DNA of 64,000 bases from Sporobolomyces roseus (lineage: Eukaryota; Basidiomycota; Microbotryomycetes; Sporidiobolales; Sporidiobolaceae). The stretch lies in contig JADILM010000001.1 in the NCBI GenBank assembly GCA_016617785.1, forward strand, positions 4,526,001-4,590,000, written 5' to 3'. Numbering within the stretch: the first letter of the stretch is position 1; every line of letters starts with the position of its first letter. The notes under the pieces were generated by a model. The model searched no databases and was not told the DNA's origin. It saw nothing but the letters and a program-made list of their open reading frames with translations. The position numbers were made by a program, and so were the translations under genes. Shown in pieces: positions 22,782 to 33,758 of the stretch.

Positions 22782-24293
22782 CTACTGGTCGCTCGGAGCG
22801 TCGACCTTTCCATTCTCGTGACCATTCCCGATCACTTCGAACTTCTCCTCCTTATTTCCGCTGATTCCCATCTGCCCGTCTACTCCGTTCGATTCTACTT
22901 TGTCAGCAGCTTCATCCAGGGCGTTCACTTGATCGTCGTTATGGATTGAAGTGCGAGCCTGTGAGTCGGAAGCGTCGAATTTGATCGAAGTTTGAAGCGA
23001 ATCTTGCAAAACTTTCGCAAACTCCTTCATCTGTCGTTATTCGAAAACTTCATCAGCCTTGCGTGTATTGACAGCTGAGAGAACAAAGAAGAAACGGACC
23101 TCGCCATCGGTTCTTGTGTTATCAGCATATCCAATCTCAACTTCTAACCCTTTCTCTTTCATCAACTTGTTCAATTTCCTCTCATGTTCACCCATCCACC
23201 ACTTGACTTTCCGAATCTGTAACAGCTTCAACGCATCCATAGTAGACAACATCATCTCGAGAGTATCGACGAACTGAGTGATCGTATCCCTCCCTTTCCC
23301 TTCTTTCGTATTGTCGAAATAGCCAGCGAGCGACCCTTCGAGATTGGTAACGTTGATCGCTTTGAGAGTAGGCGGGAATACGAGTAGCTGATAGAGTGCA
23401 GGGATTGAAGCGACGTCGATAGTAGTGATTGAGAGCCTCTCGAGGTTGATGCAACCCTGTGCGAAGGCGAAGAGTCCTCCTAATTCGAGTCGAGGGAGTC
23501 GAAGCTCGTATAAGCTCCAGGCGAGGGGGTAGACGTGAGGCATAAGGTATTGAGAGTAGAGAGGGAAGTACGAGAGGTCGAGTTCATAGATCGTCACTTT
23601 GTTCGACGAGAGGAAGGAAAATGTCGAAGTCCAGGAACGAGCGATTTTCGACGAGCATTGATCGATCACGGCGAGAATCGATAGTTTCTTGAAGGTAGGC
23701 TTGAGATCCGAGGTAGAGGAGGTAGAGAGTGGCGAAGCGAGGAGGAGATTATCGAGATCTGTGAAGCAGAAAGGACGGACTAGATTAACCATCGACTGGT
23801 CTTCTACGCCAGCCTCAATGCGCTCACCTTGCAAAGTATCGCAGCATAAGAGCTCATTTGGCATCTCAACTTGGCCAGTGAAGCTCAACACCATACTCCT
23901 AACTTCCGTCGAGCCCTCAATAACTTTCTTGACCACGTCGAAATCCCATTTCCCTTCTTTCCCCTCTTTGAACGGCCATACATCCAAGACGACGACTTGC
24001 TCATTCTTCCATTTCCCACCATTTCCTCCCTCTAGCCATTTAGTGAGTTGTTGAGTCCCTTTGTAGAAATACAAGGTTTGATTCAACAAGACTTGAGATT
24101 CATGTTTGAAAGTGAGGGAGATGAGAGAGGTTGCGCAGAGTGCTGAATAGTAAGGAGGAAGCTGAGGCGGTTTCGCTGAGGTGGACAGGTGTGGGTAGGC
24201 AGGAGTAGCGGGCTCGAGAAGACAGCGGTAAGAGAGAATGAGCGAGACTAATGAAGGGATCGACAGGGCTCTTGAAGCGGCGGAACCTTGCAT
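22782..24293 (-). CDS. F-box/LRR-like hypothetical protein
   Basis: This two-exon gene starts at 24293 (MQGSAASRALSIPSLVSLIL) and ends at 22782, giving about 500 residues. The N-terminus resembles a degenerate F-box (SIPSLVSLILSYRCLLE), followed by SALCATSLISLTFKHESQVLLNQTLYF, as in many fungal F-box proteins. The middle contains leucine-rich-repeat-like strands (LSILAVIDQC, IYELDLSYFPLYS, LYELRLPRLELGG, CINLERLSITTI). The intron lies after ADNTRTDGE, and the short second exon begins MKEFAKVLQDSLQTSIKFD and is acidic and hydrophilic. It follows the F-box gene at 21314-22498 in the same orientation and may be a distant relative. No specific function can be assigned. Confidence 0.6.
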
Positions 24294-24695
24294 CTTGGAT
24301 TTGTGAGTGTGTGAGAAGAGGTGAAGCTTGAAGAGAAGAAAGTGACAGAACGGAAGGGGACTGAACAAGGGAAAAAATAGGGGACCTCGCTCAGCTGACC
24401 TTGTTTCCTAAACCCGATACTTTTGACGCTGACGACGATCGTGATGAGGTGAAGATGTCGAATGAAGCCAACGAGGAGGGAGAGTCGAAGCGAAAATGCG
24501 ATAGTCGAATCGGAAGGAAGATTTCGCAAAGAATCGACAGAATCGAAAGAGGGTCTGTATATAGCAGGCATGAGGGGAATATGGATAAGAAGATGATATC
24601 TTATGAAACGAATGTGGAGTGAGTTAAAAGCATGAACATATGAAAAGAATGAAGTAAAGTGAGGGGAAGAGAGATCTATCGAAACGAAACGAAGC
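24294..24695. other. Intergenic spacer between the F-box/LRR gene and chitin deacetylase
   Basis: This 402-bp gap holds the promoter of the F-box/LRR-like gene and the 3' end of chitin deacetylase. No other feature is seen. Confidence 0.35.
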
Positions 24696-26850
24696 TCAAA
24701 CGAGCATTCCACCTACGATCGCACCGAATCCAACCGCTCCAACTCCCGCCAACGTCCTTGAAGCTCCAGCTTTCTTTGACTCGGTCTCTTTCGCCGCAGT
24801 CCCAGATTGAGTTCCGCTCGAAATGGCAGCCGCTCGACTCAATGCCAACCTCGACGCTTGTCCCGCTCCTCCAGTTGCCGTTGCGCTGCCAGTAGCAGTC
24901 GCACTCGCGGCGGTCGGGTCGAGGACCATTTCTGCTGTGTTTGAGGGGTTTGCTGTTGGAGACGCAAGAGAGATCGAGCGCGTTCCCGACATCCATTGTT
25001 CGTAATTTGGGTAGACGAAAGAGGATTGCTCGATATAGGGTTCAGTGTTGCTATCAGAATTGTCGAGATAACGTCAGCAACGGGAGAAGAGAATGAGGAA
25101 GGAAGAAGAATACGAACTTCATGCAAACTCCGACCGGCACAACTCCTCCAGTGAATTGCTTGATCATTTGAGGTAGGTACTCTTGTGAGATATCCATCGT
25201 GACTCCATCAATCTCGTGAGTCAAGACGATGGGACCATAAGTTGAATAGGTGCCGTTCGCTTGCTTCGCAAGAATGTTGTCGTAATTTTGACGAACTCCT
25301 GCCATACCCACGGAAGGGGAACTCCAGTCATAATCGAACGTATCTTCTCTCCAGCTATATTTGCATAACAGTGAAGCGCAGAGAAGGAATTAGCTTTGTC
25401 GTTGAAGTTAGAGATGCAGAGTGAAAACAAACAGGATCGTTTCGAGATCAAGCGCTTGAGCGATGTAACGGATTCGATCATCGACATCTCCGTATGGTGG
25501 CCTCCAGCATCGAACAGTGATACCGAGAACATCCTTAATAGCTGTAAACCGCACGCTTTGTCAGCTCATATTCGAAAGATCTCGACAAATCGGAAGTAAA
25601 AGCGTACCTTTCTTTGAGTAGTAAAGCTCAGCAAAAGCTTGTTCGTTGGTCATTGCCGTCATATAAGGATGGGACCAAGTGTGAGAACAAATTTCATGAC
25701 CATCACTTAGTCCCCTTTGCGCTTCCAAAGGCCAATCGAGTACGTTCGACCCGATATCTACACCGGAAGCGCTCGTCAGCTGAGAGCGACAATAAGAGTC
25801 TAGCAAGGAGACATACAGAACAGAGTAGCTTTCTGATTGATCGTTTGTAAATAGTCGAAATAAGCGTTGTGCGAGCAATTTGGTCCATCATCAAGGGTGA
25901 ATCTATTGCAAGTCACGATAAAGGAGTCAGTCACATCGTCTGATCGACATCTCCGACGCGCTGGACAGATTGAGACTTACCCCCAAGAGTTAGGTTCGTT
26001 ACATTGACTAACATCAGGTTTCAATCCCTCCAATTTCGGTTCGGTACACCTCGAATAAGTCCACCAACAATCCTCATCTTTCACTCCATCTACGCATCAC
26101 CCTCGCAACTTATCATCAGCATCATTGTCTCATGGCTAAAAAGGGTTAGAAAAAGGACGAAGAAGGGGAGCGAACCGTATTGAACTCCATTGAAATCTCC
26201 TGCTCTTGTTCCTCGAGGTGCGATGGCTGGAATCGTTGCATTGAGAGCATTGAAGAGAGATCGATCATATTCGGAAATACCGCTAAAATCGGGGAGAGAA
26301 GGGTTAGCGGAATTGTGCGAAGCGAATGTTGAACGATGTATTTGGGGTTGACTCACGAGTTTGAGAGGTCGGCGGTCACCCAGATATCAGGGTAGGTAGG
26401 TAACTGAGGGATTTATCGAAGCGTATTGAGCGAGGAGGGGGTTTGAGTGAGGTAGGTGAGGAGGGACATAAGCGAAGAATGGAAAAAGTTAGCTATCCTC
26501 CTCAAGATACGCGTTTTTCCTCCTTCTCTCCTCGACTATAATAGACCGTAGCTTGAAGCAAGTGGAAGAGAGGATCTTACAATCTCGGTCACTGGTGGAT
26601 ACGAATAATAACTACATTCTTGAAACGGATCTTTGATTTGTGCTTCCCCTTGTTCTGATGTCCTATCCACCGCTGAAGTTGCTGCTGGAGCTGCAGGTGC
26701 TGCTGCTGCTGCACTAGTCGAAGCAGCGTTTGAAGCGCCTGTTGGAGTTGCGTGAGAATGGGCGTGTGTAGAGGGACTTGCTGAAGAAGCTGCTCCTAGC
26801 ACTGAAGTGATGGATGCCGCGCTCAGAAAGAGCGTTGGGAGGGACAACAT
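24696..26850 (-). CDS. CDA: Chitin deacetylase (polysaccharide deacetylase, CE4), likely GPI-anchored
   Basis: This enzyme converts wall chitin to chitosan at the cell surface. The start at 26850 gives a signal peptide (MLSLPTLFLSAASITSVLG). An Ala/Ser/Thr-rich stretch and a conserved basidiomycete N-terminal region follow (DPFQECSYYSYPPVTEI, TYPDIWVTADLSN, CWWTYSRC). The CE4 motifs are present: FTLDDGP with the catalytic base and metal Asp, SHTWSHP with metal-binding His, RPPYGDVDDRIRYIA, and VLTHEID near the C-terminal side. The tail is Ser/Ala/Thr-rich and ends in a hydrophobic segment (AGVGAVGFGAIVGGMLV), as expected for a GPI anchor signal. Motif 1 has Leu where many members have Phe, which is tolerated. 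At least six introns are present. Confidence 0.93.
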
Positions 26851-27161
26851 TTGAGGATTGAGGAGGTGTGCGGTATGGGTCAAGATGGATGGAAGATAGC
26901 GAAGGAGAAAGGAAAATAAAGGACGCGCTGTTTTTAGGGCTTCTGGAATGATTGAAAATAGACTACAGTACAGGAGATTCCGTTTCGTTCTCTCTTATCT
27001 ACATTTCGAAGTGGAACAGTATAAGAGCCTTTCACGATGCGAAACTCTCAGAGAACAAACGACGAAAGTTTCAACTAGAAAATCCCGCGGAGGAGCGACA
27101 TCTCCGGTAAAGAGAGCAATTTCGCTTTTCTGTCCAGAGCGTTATCTGGGAGACTATCTAA
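26851..27161. promoter_or_regulatory. Divergent region between chitin deacetylase and the DPH4-like gene
   Basis: This region contains the two promoters. It may also hold a 5' exon of the J-domain gene: an ATG at 26948 opens a frame ending at a possible donor near 27110 (CCG|GTAAAG). That exon would join in frame to an acceptor near 27190 (TTACCAG). This is only a possibility. Confidence 0.3.
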
Positions 27162-27872
27162 GCTAGAACACGAGTTCTACGAAGTTACCAGCTTCCTGAG
27201 ATTCTCGACAGCCTGTCGAAGTTCCCTCATGCAAGAATCGCCTCTCTTTCATCTCTTCCACTTAAATTCGACTCGCCCAAACTGGCCGACTACACTTCAG
27301 ATGCCTCTCTCGACTCCCTAGCGACCCGGGACCTCTACGCCTACCTCTCTTCCTCCCCTTCCTCGACTCAAGCAGATCTCAAAACTTCTTACCGTTCACT
27401 CCTCTTGCGCCTTCACCCAGACCGTCAAACTACCTCAGCCAAGACAGAGAATGGTGTAGGGATTAGGGATATAAATTTGGCTTGGTCTGTACTTGGGGAT
27501 GAGGAGAAGAGGAAAGAATATGATCGATTAAGAAAAGGTACGTAATTCTACTCGACTAGAACCCACTCTTTCGGGAGAGCTTGGCTTACGTTCGATAGGT
27601 GCATGCGTGCAGCTCATCTAGCGAATGCCAAACAAGCTTCTTCCTCAGCTTTTGCTCATTCTATTTCACTCGACCTTTTCACCGCTCACTCTACGCCTAC
27701 GATGGAAGGAGACGTCGAGTATTGGACGTATCCGTGTAGGTGTAGTAGTCAATTCAGGGTGACGTTGGAGGAATTGGAGAAGGGTGTTGAGGTGGTTGGA
27801 TGTGAGGGGTGTAGTGAGAGATGTAGAGTCGAGTATGAAGTGGTGGAGGAGGAAGAGGAGGAGGAAGGATGA
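27162..27872 (+). CDS. DPH4: DPH4/JJJ3-like J-domain protein with CSL zinc finger (start not resolved)
   Basis: This J-protein acts in diphthamide synthesis on elongation factor 2. The first visible exon (open from 27162, ends 27537) holds a J-domain: DLYAYLSSSPSSTQADLKTS, then YRSLLLRLHPDRQ with the HPD motif, and INLAWSVLGDEEKRKEYDRL. The second exon (27613-27872) uses the acceptor GCGTGCAG. It gives the DPH-type CSL zinc finger with CRCSSQFRVTLEELEKG and CEGCSERCRVEYEV, then a poly-Glu end. J-domain plus CSL finger is diagnostic. There is no ATG in frame between the stop at 27159 and the J-domain. The start must lie in an upstream exon, the initiator is non-ATG, or the 5' end is damaged. 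Confidence 0.78.
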
Positions 27873-28074
27873 GACGGGACGAAGGATCCAAGTGATGATC
27901 TGTATGCAAGGATGTGAGGGATTCAGTGGAAAAGGGTTCAGTCGGAAGGAAGATTCTGGATTATCGTCGAAATCCGACTTAGGATGCTCAAGGTGCGTTG
28001 CTTTCTGCTCTCCAGCCGGAAATGCGCTTCTGACTGGAGGGACCCGCACAGGATGCGAACTTCAGTCGCTCGAC

Positions 28075-28428
28075 ATGGATCAGATCGCCTCCGCCCTTCG
28101 AAGCGTCTTTCGACACCAACTTCTCACCAATCTACTCTCTGCTACCTCGACAAACGACATTCCGACCTCATCTACTTCTCCCAGCTCAAAGAAGCGCCGG
28201 CTGTGTCCTCAGAGGAGTTCTCAGGCTTCATTCATCCCTTCTTCACGTTCTCGAAAGGTATCGCGACCTCCTCAAAGCTCTTCTCGTCTCTCCTTCTCTT
28301 CTCTCCTTCAAACGCCAATACCGACACAACCTCGCGAATTAGATCTGGTTCCAGCAGAGCGACGACGTCAAGTCAAATCGAATGAAGGATCGGAAGAGAA
28401 AGTTGGGAAGAAGAGGAACTTGAATTAG
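28075..28428 (+). CDS. Hypothetical basic protein of 117 residues
   Basis: An ATG at 28075 opens a single-exon frame (MDQIASALRSVFRHQLLTNL). The C-terminal two thirds are Ser/Arg/Lys-rich (SSKKRRLCPQRSSQ, KVGKKRNLN at the end). A second frame over the same bases is also open, so coding status is doubtful. The amphipathic N-terminal helix and basic tail could fit a small nuclear protein. No family is recognised. Confidence 0.35.
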   Translation: MDQIASALRSVFRHQLLTNLLSATSTNDIPTSSTSPSSKKRRLCPQRSSQASFIPSSRSRKVSRPPQSSSRLSFSSLLQTPIPTQPRELDLVPAERRRQVKSNEGSEEKVGKKRNLN

Positions 28429-28749
28429 TAGACGAGAGACAGTCAAGGACAGAGGCAGAGACGAAACGCAATTGAAAGACATCGAATCATTGTCTATCGT
28501 CCCTCCATAAGCATGCGAGAAGCGAGAAACACCTGTCGTGTCGATTGCTACTTGTTTTCTTTTTTCGATTTCGGTCCAAAGGAATGCGCTACAGAGAGCT
28601 ACAGAAAAGGTGTGGCTGGGTATAGCAAGCGAGAGAGAAGCTGCTGGAGGATAGATGGGTATATGGGGATCTAGAGCTGAGGGTGAAGCGATAACTTGCG
28701 AGTGCTTTCTTTTGGCGAATTCGACATTCTTGCGAAGTTCTTGCGTTGC
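28429..28749. other. Convergent intergenic region
   Basis: This 321-bp gap lies between the hypothetical basic protein and prefoldin subunit 4. No further feature is supported. Confidence 0.35.
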
Positions 28750-29379
28750 CTAGTCTCCTCGTTCCAGGTTGATCGAGTCTGTAAGTTCGCAATGGAAAGT
28801 ACTACATCAGCACAGGGCCAAACCCGGGTGTGTAAGAAGAACCGAGGGAACTCACTTCCGAATTTCTCATAAAGTACTTTCTTGAGTCCCTCCATCCCTT
28901 CCTCACACTCTCCCTTCTCCCTCTCCAGTCCCTCGACCTGTTTACTCACTTCATCGAGGCTCGTTTCGAGGTGTTCGAGTGCTTCAGAGATGGGTAAATG
29001 AATAAAAGTCGAATCCAATTTATACCTACTCATCGTCCCTTCTCGTCAGCTCCTTTCTCTAAAATCAAGAAAGGAGACAACGTACATGATCTTATCATCA
29101 GGCTCTGAATCCATTTCTAGTAATTCTAGTTCTCCTTTCACTTCTTCTAAATCTTCTTGTTCCTTCTTCAATCCGACCAATTCATCCTGGATTTCGTCTG
29201 TTCTCGAGTTTAATCGGGAGAATGCGTTTATATTTGTTTGATCTGCTAGAGTTACGGGAGTGTCTGATGCAGAAGAGCTGGAGGAGGAATCTTGATCCAA
29301 CTAAAATCATCATCATTCGAACGAATCAGCTAGACTAGCGAGGGGCGTAGTAGAGAGTGAGGCTCACCATTCGAACCAT
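28750..29379 (-). CDS. GIM3: Prefoldin subunit 4
   Basis: This is a beta-type prefoldin subunit of the jellyfish-shaped cytosolic chaperone that hands actin and tubulin to the CCT chaperonin. A tiny first exon encodes MVRM (start 29379). The second exon begins LDQDSSSSSSASDTPVTLAD and enters the first coiled coil at DQTNINAFSRLNSRTDEIQD. The short hairpin region reads LLEMDSEPDDKIMYKLDSTF. The second coil is EALEHLETSLDEVSKQVEG and later EEGMEGLKKVLYEKFG. The last exon supplies SINLERGD before the stop at 28750, the conserved end of prefoldin 4. Length is about 140 residues, typical of the family. All four exons are in frame. Confidence 0.93.
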
Positions 29380-29489
29380 TTTCGTATAGAGTCAAAAGTA
29401 CGAATGAAATCAGAAACGAGGGAAGTGTTCCTTTCCAACCCACTTTCACTTCTTGTCTTCCTCCCCTTCACTCCCCCGCCCCCCCAATC

Positions 29490-30173
29490 ATGCTCTCCAC
29501 CATTCTCCCCACCTCGGTCTACTCACTCCTCCTAACACTCCACCTGACAACCCCAGTAAACGCTTCCCTCTCCCTCCTCCTCCTCGGTTTAATCCTCTCT
29601 ATAATCCCCACCACGTCCTCCTCGATTCCTTCCTACCCTTTACCCGCAACCCACACTCTAGGATACTACAACTACAGACCTAGGCATAACAAAGCTGAGA
29701 AATGGGACGTTTATACGCCAGTTAAATTGCAAAGTTTCAATGGGAAGAAGGATGGGGGGAAAGTTTTAATGGCTATTAGGAGAAAAGTTTATGATGTTAC
29801 GAGTGGAAAGAGTTTCTATGGACCAGGTAAAGCTCTTTCTCTGTTGAGTTGAGTTTGGGAGCGCTATGAGCTGATTTTATGTGAGAGGGGGAATGTGCGA
29901 ATGTATTTAGGGGGTCCTTATGAGATCTTTGCGGGAAGGGACGCGAGTAGGGGATTGGCGAAACAGAGCTTTGAAGAAGACATGTTGGTACCCGTCGAAG
30001 GGGAGATTGATCCTTTGGAGGATTTGACGAAAAGTGAATGGGAGAACTTGACGGGTTGGGAGAGTGAGTACAACTTTTACCTTGATTTACGACAACGAGA
30101 ACGAGCGACGAGAACGGGCAGAGGAGAGAAGGAGGGAGAGGCAGTAAGAGATAGGAGAGTAGTTGCTGATTGA
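29490..30173 (+). CDS. DAP1: DAP1/PGRMC1-type membrane-associated haem-binding protein
   Basis: This is a cytochrome-b5-fold protein that binds haem and supports P450 enzymes of sterol synthesis at the ER. Exons are 29490-29826 and 29911-30173. The N-terminus has hydrophobic segments (LPTSVYSLLLTLHLTT and SLSLLLLGLILSIIP) that anchor the protein. The haem domain shows LMAIRRKVYDVTSGKSFYGPG, the exon junction, then GPYEIFAGRDASRGLAKQSF. These are the conserved V-YDV, YGPGGPY and GRDASR motifs, including the Tyr used as haem ligand in the family. The region after WENLTGWESEYNFYL is usual for the end of the fold. A short basic/acidic tail follows (RTGRGEKEGEAVRD). Confidence 0.9.
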
Positions 30174-31101
30174 CGTTTGTTGCGATGAATTCTTACAGGT
30201 CATTTCCAAACTAAATACTTCCAATGCGGGTGCGTCGGAGGTTCTAGCTATCTTTCTGACATAAAGAGAGACTGATCGCTAGAATGTTCCATCGCACAGT
30301 GATCTCGTTCAATCAAAGTAGAGCAGGATCAAGTTTCGAATGTTTTCGCAATAAAGTTTCATTCCGCTTCTTCATTTTTCTCGATCCTTTCATCCCGTCA
30401 TTCTCGCTCGATGGCAGTGCAGCTCAAGACGTTGCAGCATGTTGACCATGTTGCGAGCTTCGAAGGAAAGACAACCGCTACATCGCTTTATTGTGAAGTT
30501 CCGCTCGTCAACTTTTTCGATTCATAGCGGGTACGTCGGCAATCTTTCGCGATCTCAAAAACGGAGGGGTCACTGATAGCGTTTTTGGCTGATTCGTACA
30601 GCTCCTCCACGCGTAATGATCTGGTCGCCGATATCGCTGTTCCAAGCCGCTTCCGTCTCGTGCTCGATCGCTTCGTCGCCAAATTCTGCTGACGATATAG
30701 CGCAAAGTAAAACTGCTTCTTTTCACTCACTTCTCCTCCACTCACACTTTCCAGTGTTCAGAAACAGATTCTCCTGTAATATATGTAGGTTCTCGTTCAC
30801 TCTTCATCGCTATCTTTTCTACTCAGCTGATGTGGTGTGTCCTTGAAGCCCACAGCCATCACTCATTGAGAACGACCGTTCGAGAACAATTCTCGCTCTG
30901 GCATGATCAGTTTTCTTCTCCTTCTCTTGGTCTCGAAAGTGAGTTCCCATTGATGATACTATCCGAAAACCTCGAAGGCTGATCGTCTCTTCAAAATCCC
31001 CACAGTGAATAGCTGGCGAGAGAACCGCCACTCGTATTGTCGAATCAAACAGAGCGAAACGAAACCGACGAGCTGAAAACTTGACGGTTTCTCTATCATA
31101 G
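30174..31101. other. Gene-poor region, possibly the 5' part of a spliced transcript
   Basis: No confident protein is encoded here. One well-formed plus-strand intron can be seen at 30531-30601 (GTACGT donor, GGCTGATTC branch, ACAG acceptor). It suggests a spliced transcript that may continue into the exons further downstream. Open frames on either strand are short and unsupported. Confidence 0.35.
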
Positions 31102-32213
31102 GTAGGTCGAGCGTTCCTCTTATCAACCTCACGGAAGTGAACTGATATTCGGCGTATTCCACTCTACAGCCTCTTCTCGGCTACTGATGAGAACGCTCTT
31201 TCGAAAAGTCGGTTATTATGGTTTGGAATCGGTGAGTCGGATACGGCGATTCGATCCTAACAAGCTCATCGCTGATCTACTTTCTATATCCAACTCAGTA
31301 TCAGAATAGATTCATCTTTGAAGCAAGCATCGAAACCAAGTCGTGGAGAACGACAATGTAAGAATTGTGCTTCATTTTGAGGTAAATCTCGTTTCTTCTC
31401 CATCACTTTTCCTCCGGATCGAGCTGATGGAGTCGATCGACGGCGGTTTACAGCCGCTCTAGGGGATGACGAATTTTCGCGATCCCCTCTCTTCGCAAGA
31501 ATCGTCGGATTCTGCCCCTTCGTTACAACGTGAGTAGATTTTGGCTTACATCATCAAGCGACGCAGCGACTGATGGTGTCTTCTTCATCTACCACAGCGC
31601 TTATCGTGGTGTTACAAGCCTGGTGCTCTCAAATCGAGGTGAAAGAAGCGAGTGATTCTTTGAAAAGAACCAAGTTCGCGTCTTACTTTCAAGTAGGCTC
31701 AAGAGTTTCTTCCATCCTCATCGCTGGATGTAGCTGATGGCGAGTTACCCTCCAACTACAGCTGATCTCGCTCAACCTCACGAAACGCTTCTCACGATCA
31801 TTCGGTCGATCTGCTATAGAGGTGAGTCGGCACTGACGCTTCAATCCGATCAAACTTATCGCTGATAAGGTCTCCAGTGCTGACTCAGCCCTCGTCAAGC
31901 TTGAATCGGAAGGGTGGCTTTGCCGGGTCTGAGCGAAAAGCCGGTTACTCAAGCAAAGCAAATCTAGTCTGCTCTTCTTCGGTACGTTTCTTTTCTTTCC
32001 CATCTTTACCCGAAGACTCAGAGAATGATGAGATTATCGCTCCACCGTGCAGATCACAAGCTCGTTTGATGTGAACGCATCTCAGTTCCTCGTGGAATTT
32101 GTCAAGCGGCTCTTTGAAAAGGTGAGTTGGCGTCAATGTTTGATTCATAAGAACCCCGGCGCTGATCGATACTCCCGTCGATATCTCAGTCCCGCAGAGG
32201 AAGCAGCGTATAG
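31102..32213 (+). other. Multi-exon transcription unit with small regular exons
   Basis: Eight plus-strand introns of 67-72 nt can be drawn with good donors, branch sites and acceptors: 31102-31169, 31232-31298, one ending at 31453 (donor at 31358 or 31382), 31530-31597, 31693-31761, 31822-31888, 31982-32052 and 32122-32189. Exons are 59-95 nt. Introns 31232-31298 and 31822-31888 are alignable, with the same 45-nt spacing from donor to the CGCTGAT branch and about three quarters identical bases. Exon-intron units were probably duplicated. Either a fast-evolving protein gene or a spliced non-coding RNA would fit. Confidence 0.5.
31466..32213 (+). CDS. Hypothetical spliced protein of 134 residues
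   Basis: Joining 31466-31529, 31598-31692, 31762-31821, 31889-31981, 32053-32121 and 32190-32213 gives a 405-nt frame without stops. It starts MTNFRDPLSSQESSDSAPSL and stops at TAG in the last exon. An in-frame TAG lies just before the ATG. The product includes LIVVLQAWCSQIEVKEASD, YFQLISLNLTKRFSRSFG and ITSSFDVNASQFLVEFVKRL, which look helical. No family is recognised. Alternative frames through the upstream exons are also open: one starts MRTLFRKVGYYGLES and stops after 35 residues, another stops in exon 31889-31981. The coding assignment is therefore tentative. Confidence 0.4.
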
Positions 32214-32400
32214 CAACCGCTGTCATTGGAAGGGACATTCGAATTAGTTGTGTAACGCCACTTTCAAGAAGCTGCCTCGCTCTTCTATCTCCTCCGAACC
32301 CAATTTATCCTTCGTAGGTCTAGAACAACCATCGATACAGCACAGCTACAAAATTCGCCGATGTCGCTCGTCTTTGCTTCGTCTTCTCCTCAACCTCTTC

Positions 32401-33527
32401 TCAGATCCATTTCCATTCGAATCGACACCCTTTCTCCCTACGCAACTCTCCTCTGATCCTCACGAGCTCCTCCCCTCTACCTTCTACCCTCTTGACTCCC
32501 CTCAACATTAACCCAATCTCTCTCAATTCCGCCCTCGAATTCATGGCACAGCTCCTCAATTCCCTCAATTTCTCCATATCCTTCACTTCACTCGGCCCAA
32601 TAACCAAATGGTTCACATTCTTCGGCAAGTGATGGATCGCACCTAGATGTCCAAGCGAAGGAAGGTAGACGGTTTCGAGTTTCGGAGAGCTTTGGGAGAG
32701 TCGTTCGAGGAGTTCACGTGAGGGATGGTGGAGAGGAGGAGCAGGATCGCAAGTGTATCTGTCGGGGTCGGAGTAGGAGCGAGTCTGAGTGTGGGCGGGA
32801 AGAGCGAGAGCAGTGAGAGAGGGAAGCGGAGGAAGGGCGGAAAGCGAGAGAGGTCGGGAGTGAGCGTCGGCGAGGGAAAGGTTCTGAACGGTGGACAGTG
32901 CAGGGGAGAGAAGCTTGAGCGTTGGATTAAAGGAGAGGAGAGACGTGCGAAGTGAAGGGAGGATGGAGAGTGAGTGAAGGGAGAAGGGTGGAACCGAAAT
33001 GAGAGGTGGACGAAGGGGAACAGCGAGGGTCAAGGACGTGAGATCTACGGGTCCTCGATTCTCTGGACATCAGATCGAAGTCTCTTTGTGTACAGATTGA
33101 AAGGAAGACTCGTACGTTTCAAACTCGAGTGCGCGAGGAATTCTCCTGGCAAACGAAATTCCGTTGGAATCATCAAGATTAACTCTTCTACCCTCCTGCA
33201 CCTCCTAATAACTCTCTGTACGATCTCGAGATCCCAAAACTTGACTTCACTATGCCTCGAAACGAATTTGAGCGATTCGACGTTGAGAGCGAGAGATTTG
33301 TCTGAAGCGAGAACAGCGAGTAATGGGAGCAATTGAGACTTGCCTGCTGAGATGAAGACCTCTGAGTAGAGGACAGGCAGCACTCGGGCATGAATAGAGC
33401 GGGAGACGAGTGAGAGCTCGAGGAGGAGTGAATAGCGAGATGAAGGACGAGTGAGAGGGGAGAGAGGGGGAGAGGGCAGGAGATAGGGTAGAATAAGCTC
33501 TAGGAGCAGAGCGAGGTCACGGGACAT
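32401..33527 (-). CDS. F-box-like hypothetical protein
   Basis: This two-exon gene starts at 33527 (MSRDLALLLELILPYLLPS) with an F-box-like helical opening. The continuation, SLLLELSLVSRSIHARVLPVLYSEVF, resembles the second half of an F-box and its follow-on region. The intron follows AHSSLK. The second exon resumes HLTSLTLAVPLRPPLI and has LRR-like leucine spacing (LSALPPLPSLTALALP, LETVYLPSLGHLGAIHHLP). It ends KGCRFEWKWI after about 345 residues. A degenerate F-box plus leucine-rich region is common in basidiomycetes. Substrates and pathway are unknown. Confidence 0.6.
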
Positions 33528-33758
33528 GTTGGTCCCGGCTGAATGAAGGCGGAGAGGCGGAGAGGTGGAAAGGAAAGGAAAAGGAAAGGAAAGGAAAACG
33601 GACTGTTTTTCCGTTTCGTAACAAAAGTCTTTCGCAAGACTCTCGATTAACAAACCTCACAGTCTTTGCAAAGATCTGACTATCCCATAAAAGGCAAGAT
33701 AACATGGAGAAAGTGATAGATCGACGACAGGTTCTCCCCTTTCGCTGCAATCCCTGTC

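Noticed and set aside
27984..28385. Alternative 133-residue frame overlapping the hypothetical basic protein
   Set aside because: Cannot be distinguished from a chance frame; composition is Ser-rich and no motif is visible.
30959..31162. Minus-strand open frame of 67 residues
   Set aside because: Short, without motifs, and opposite to a series of well-formed plus-strand introns.
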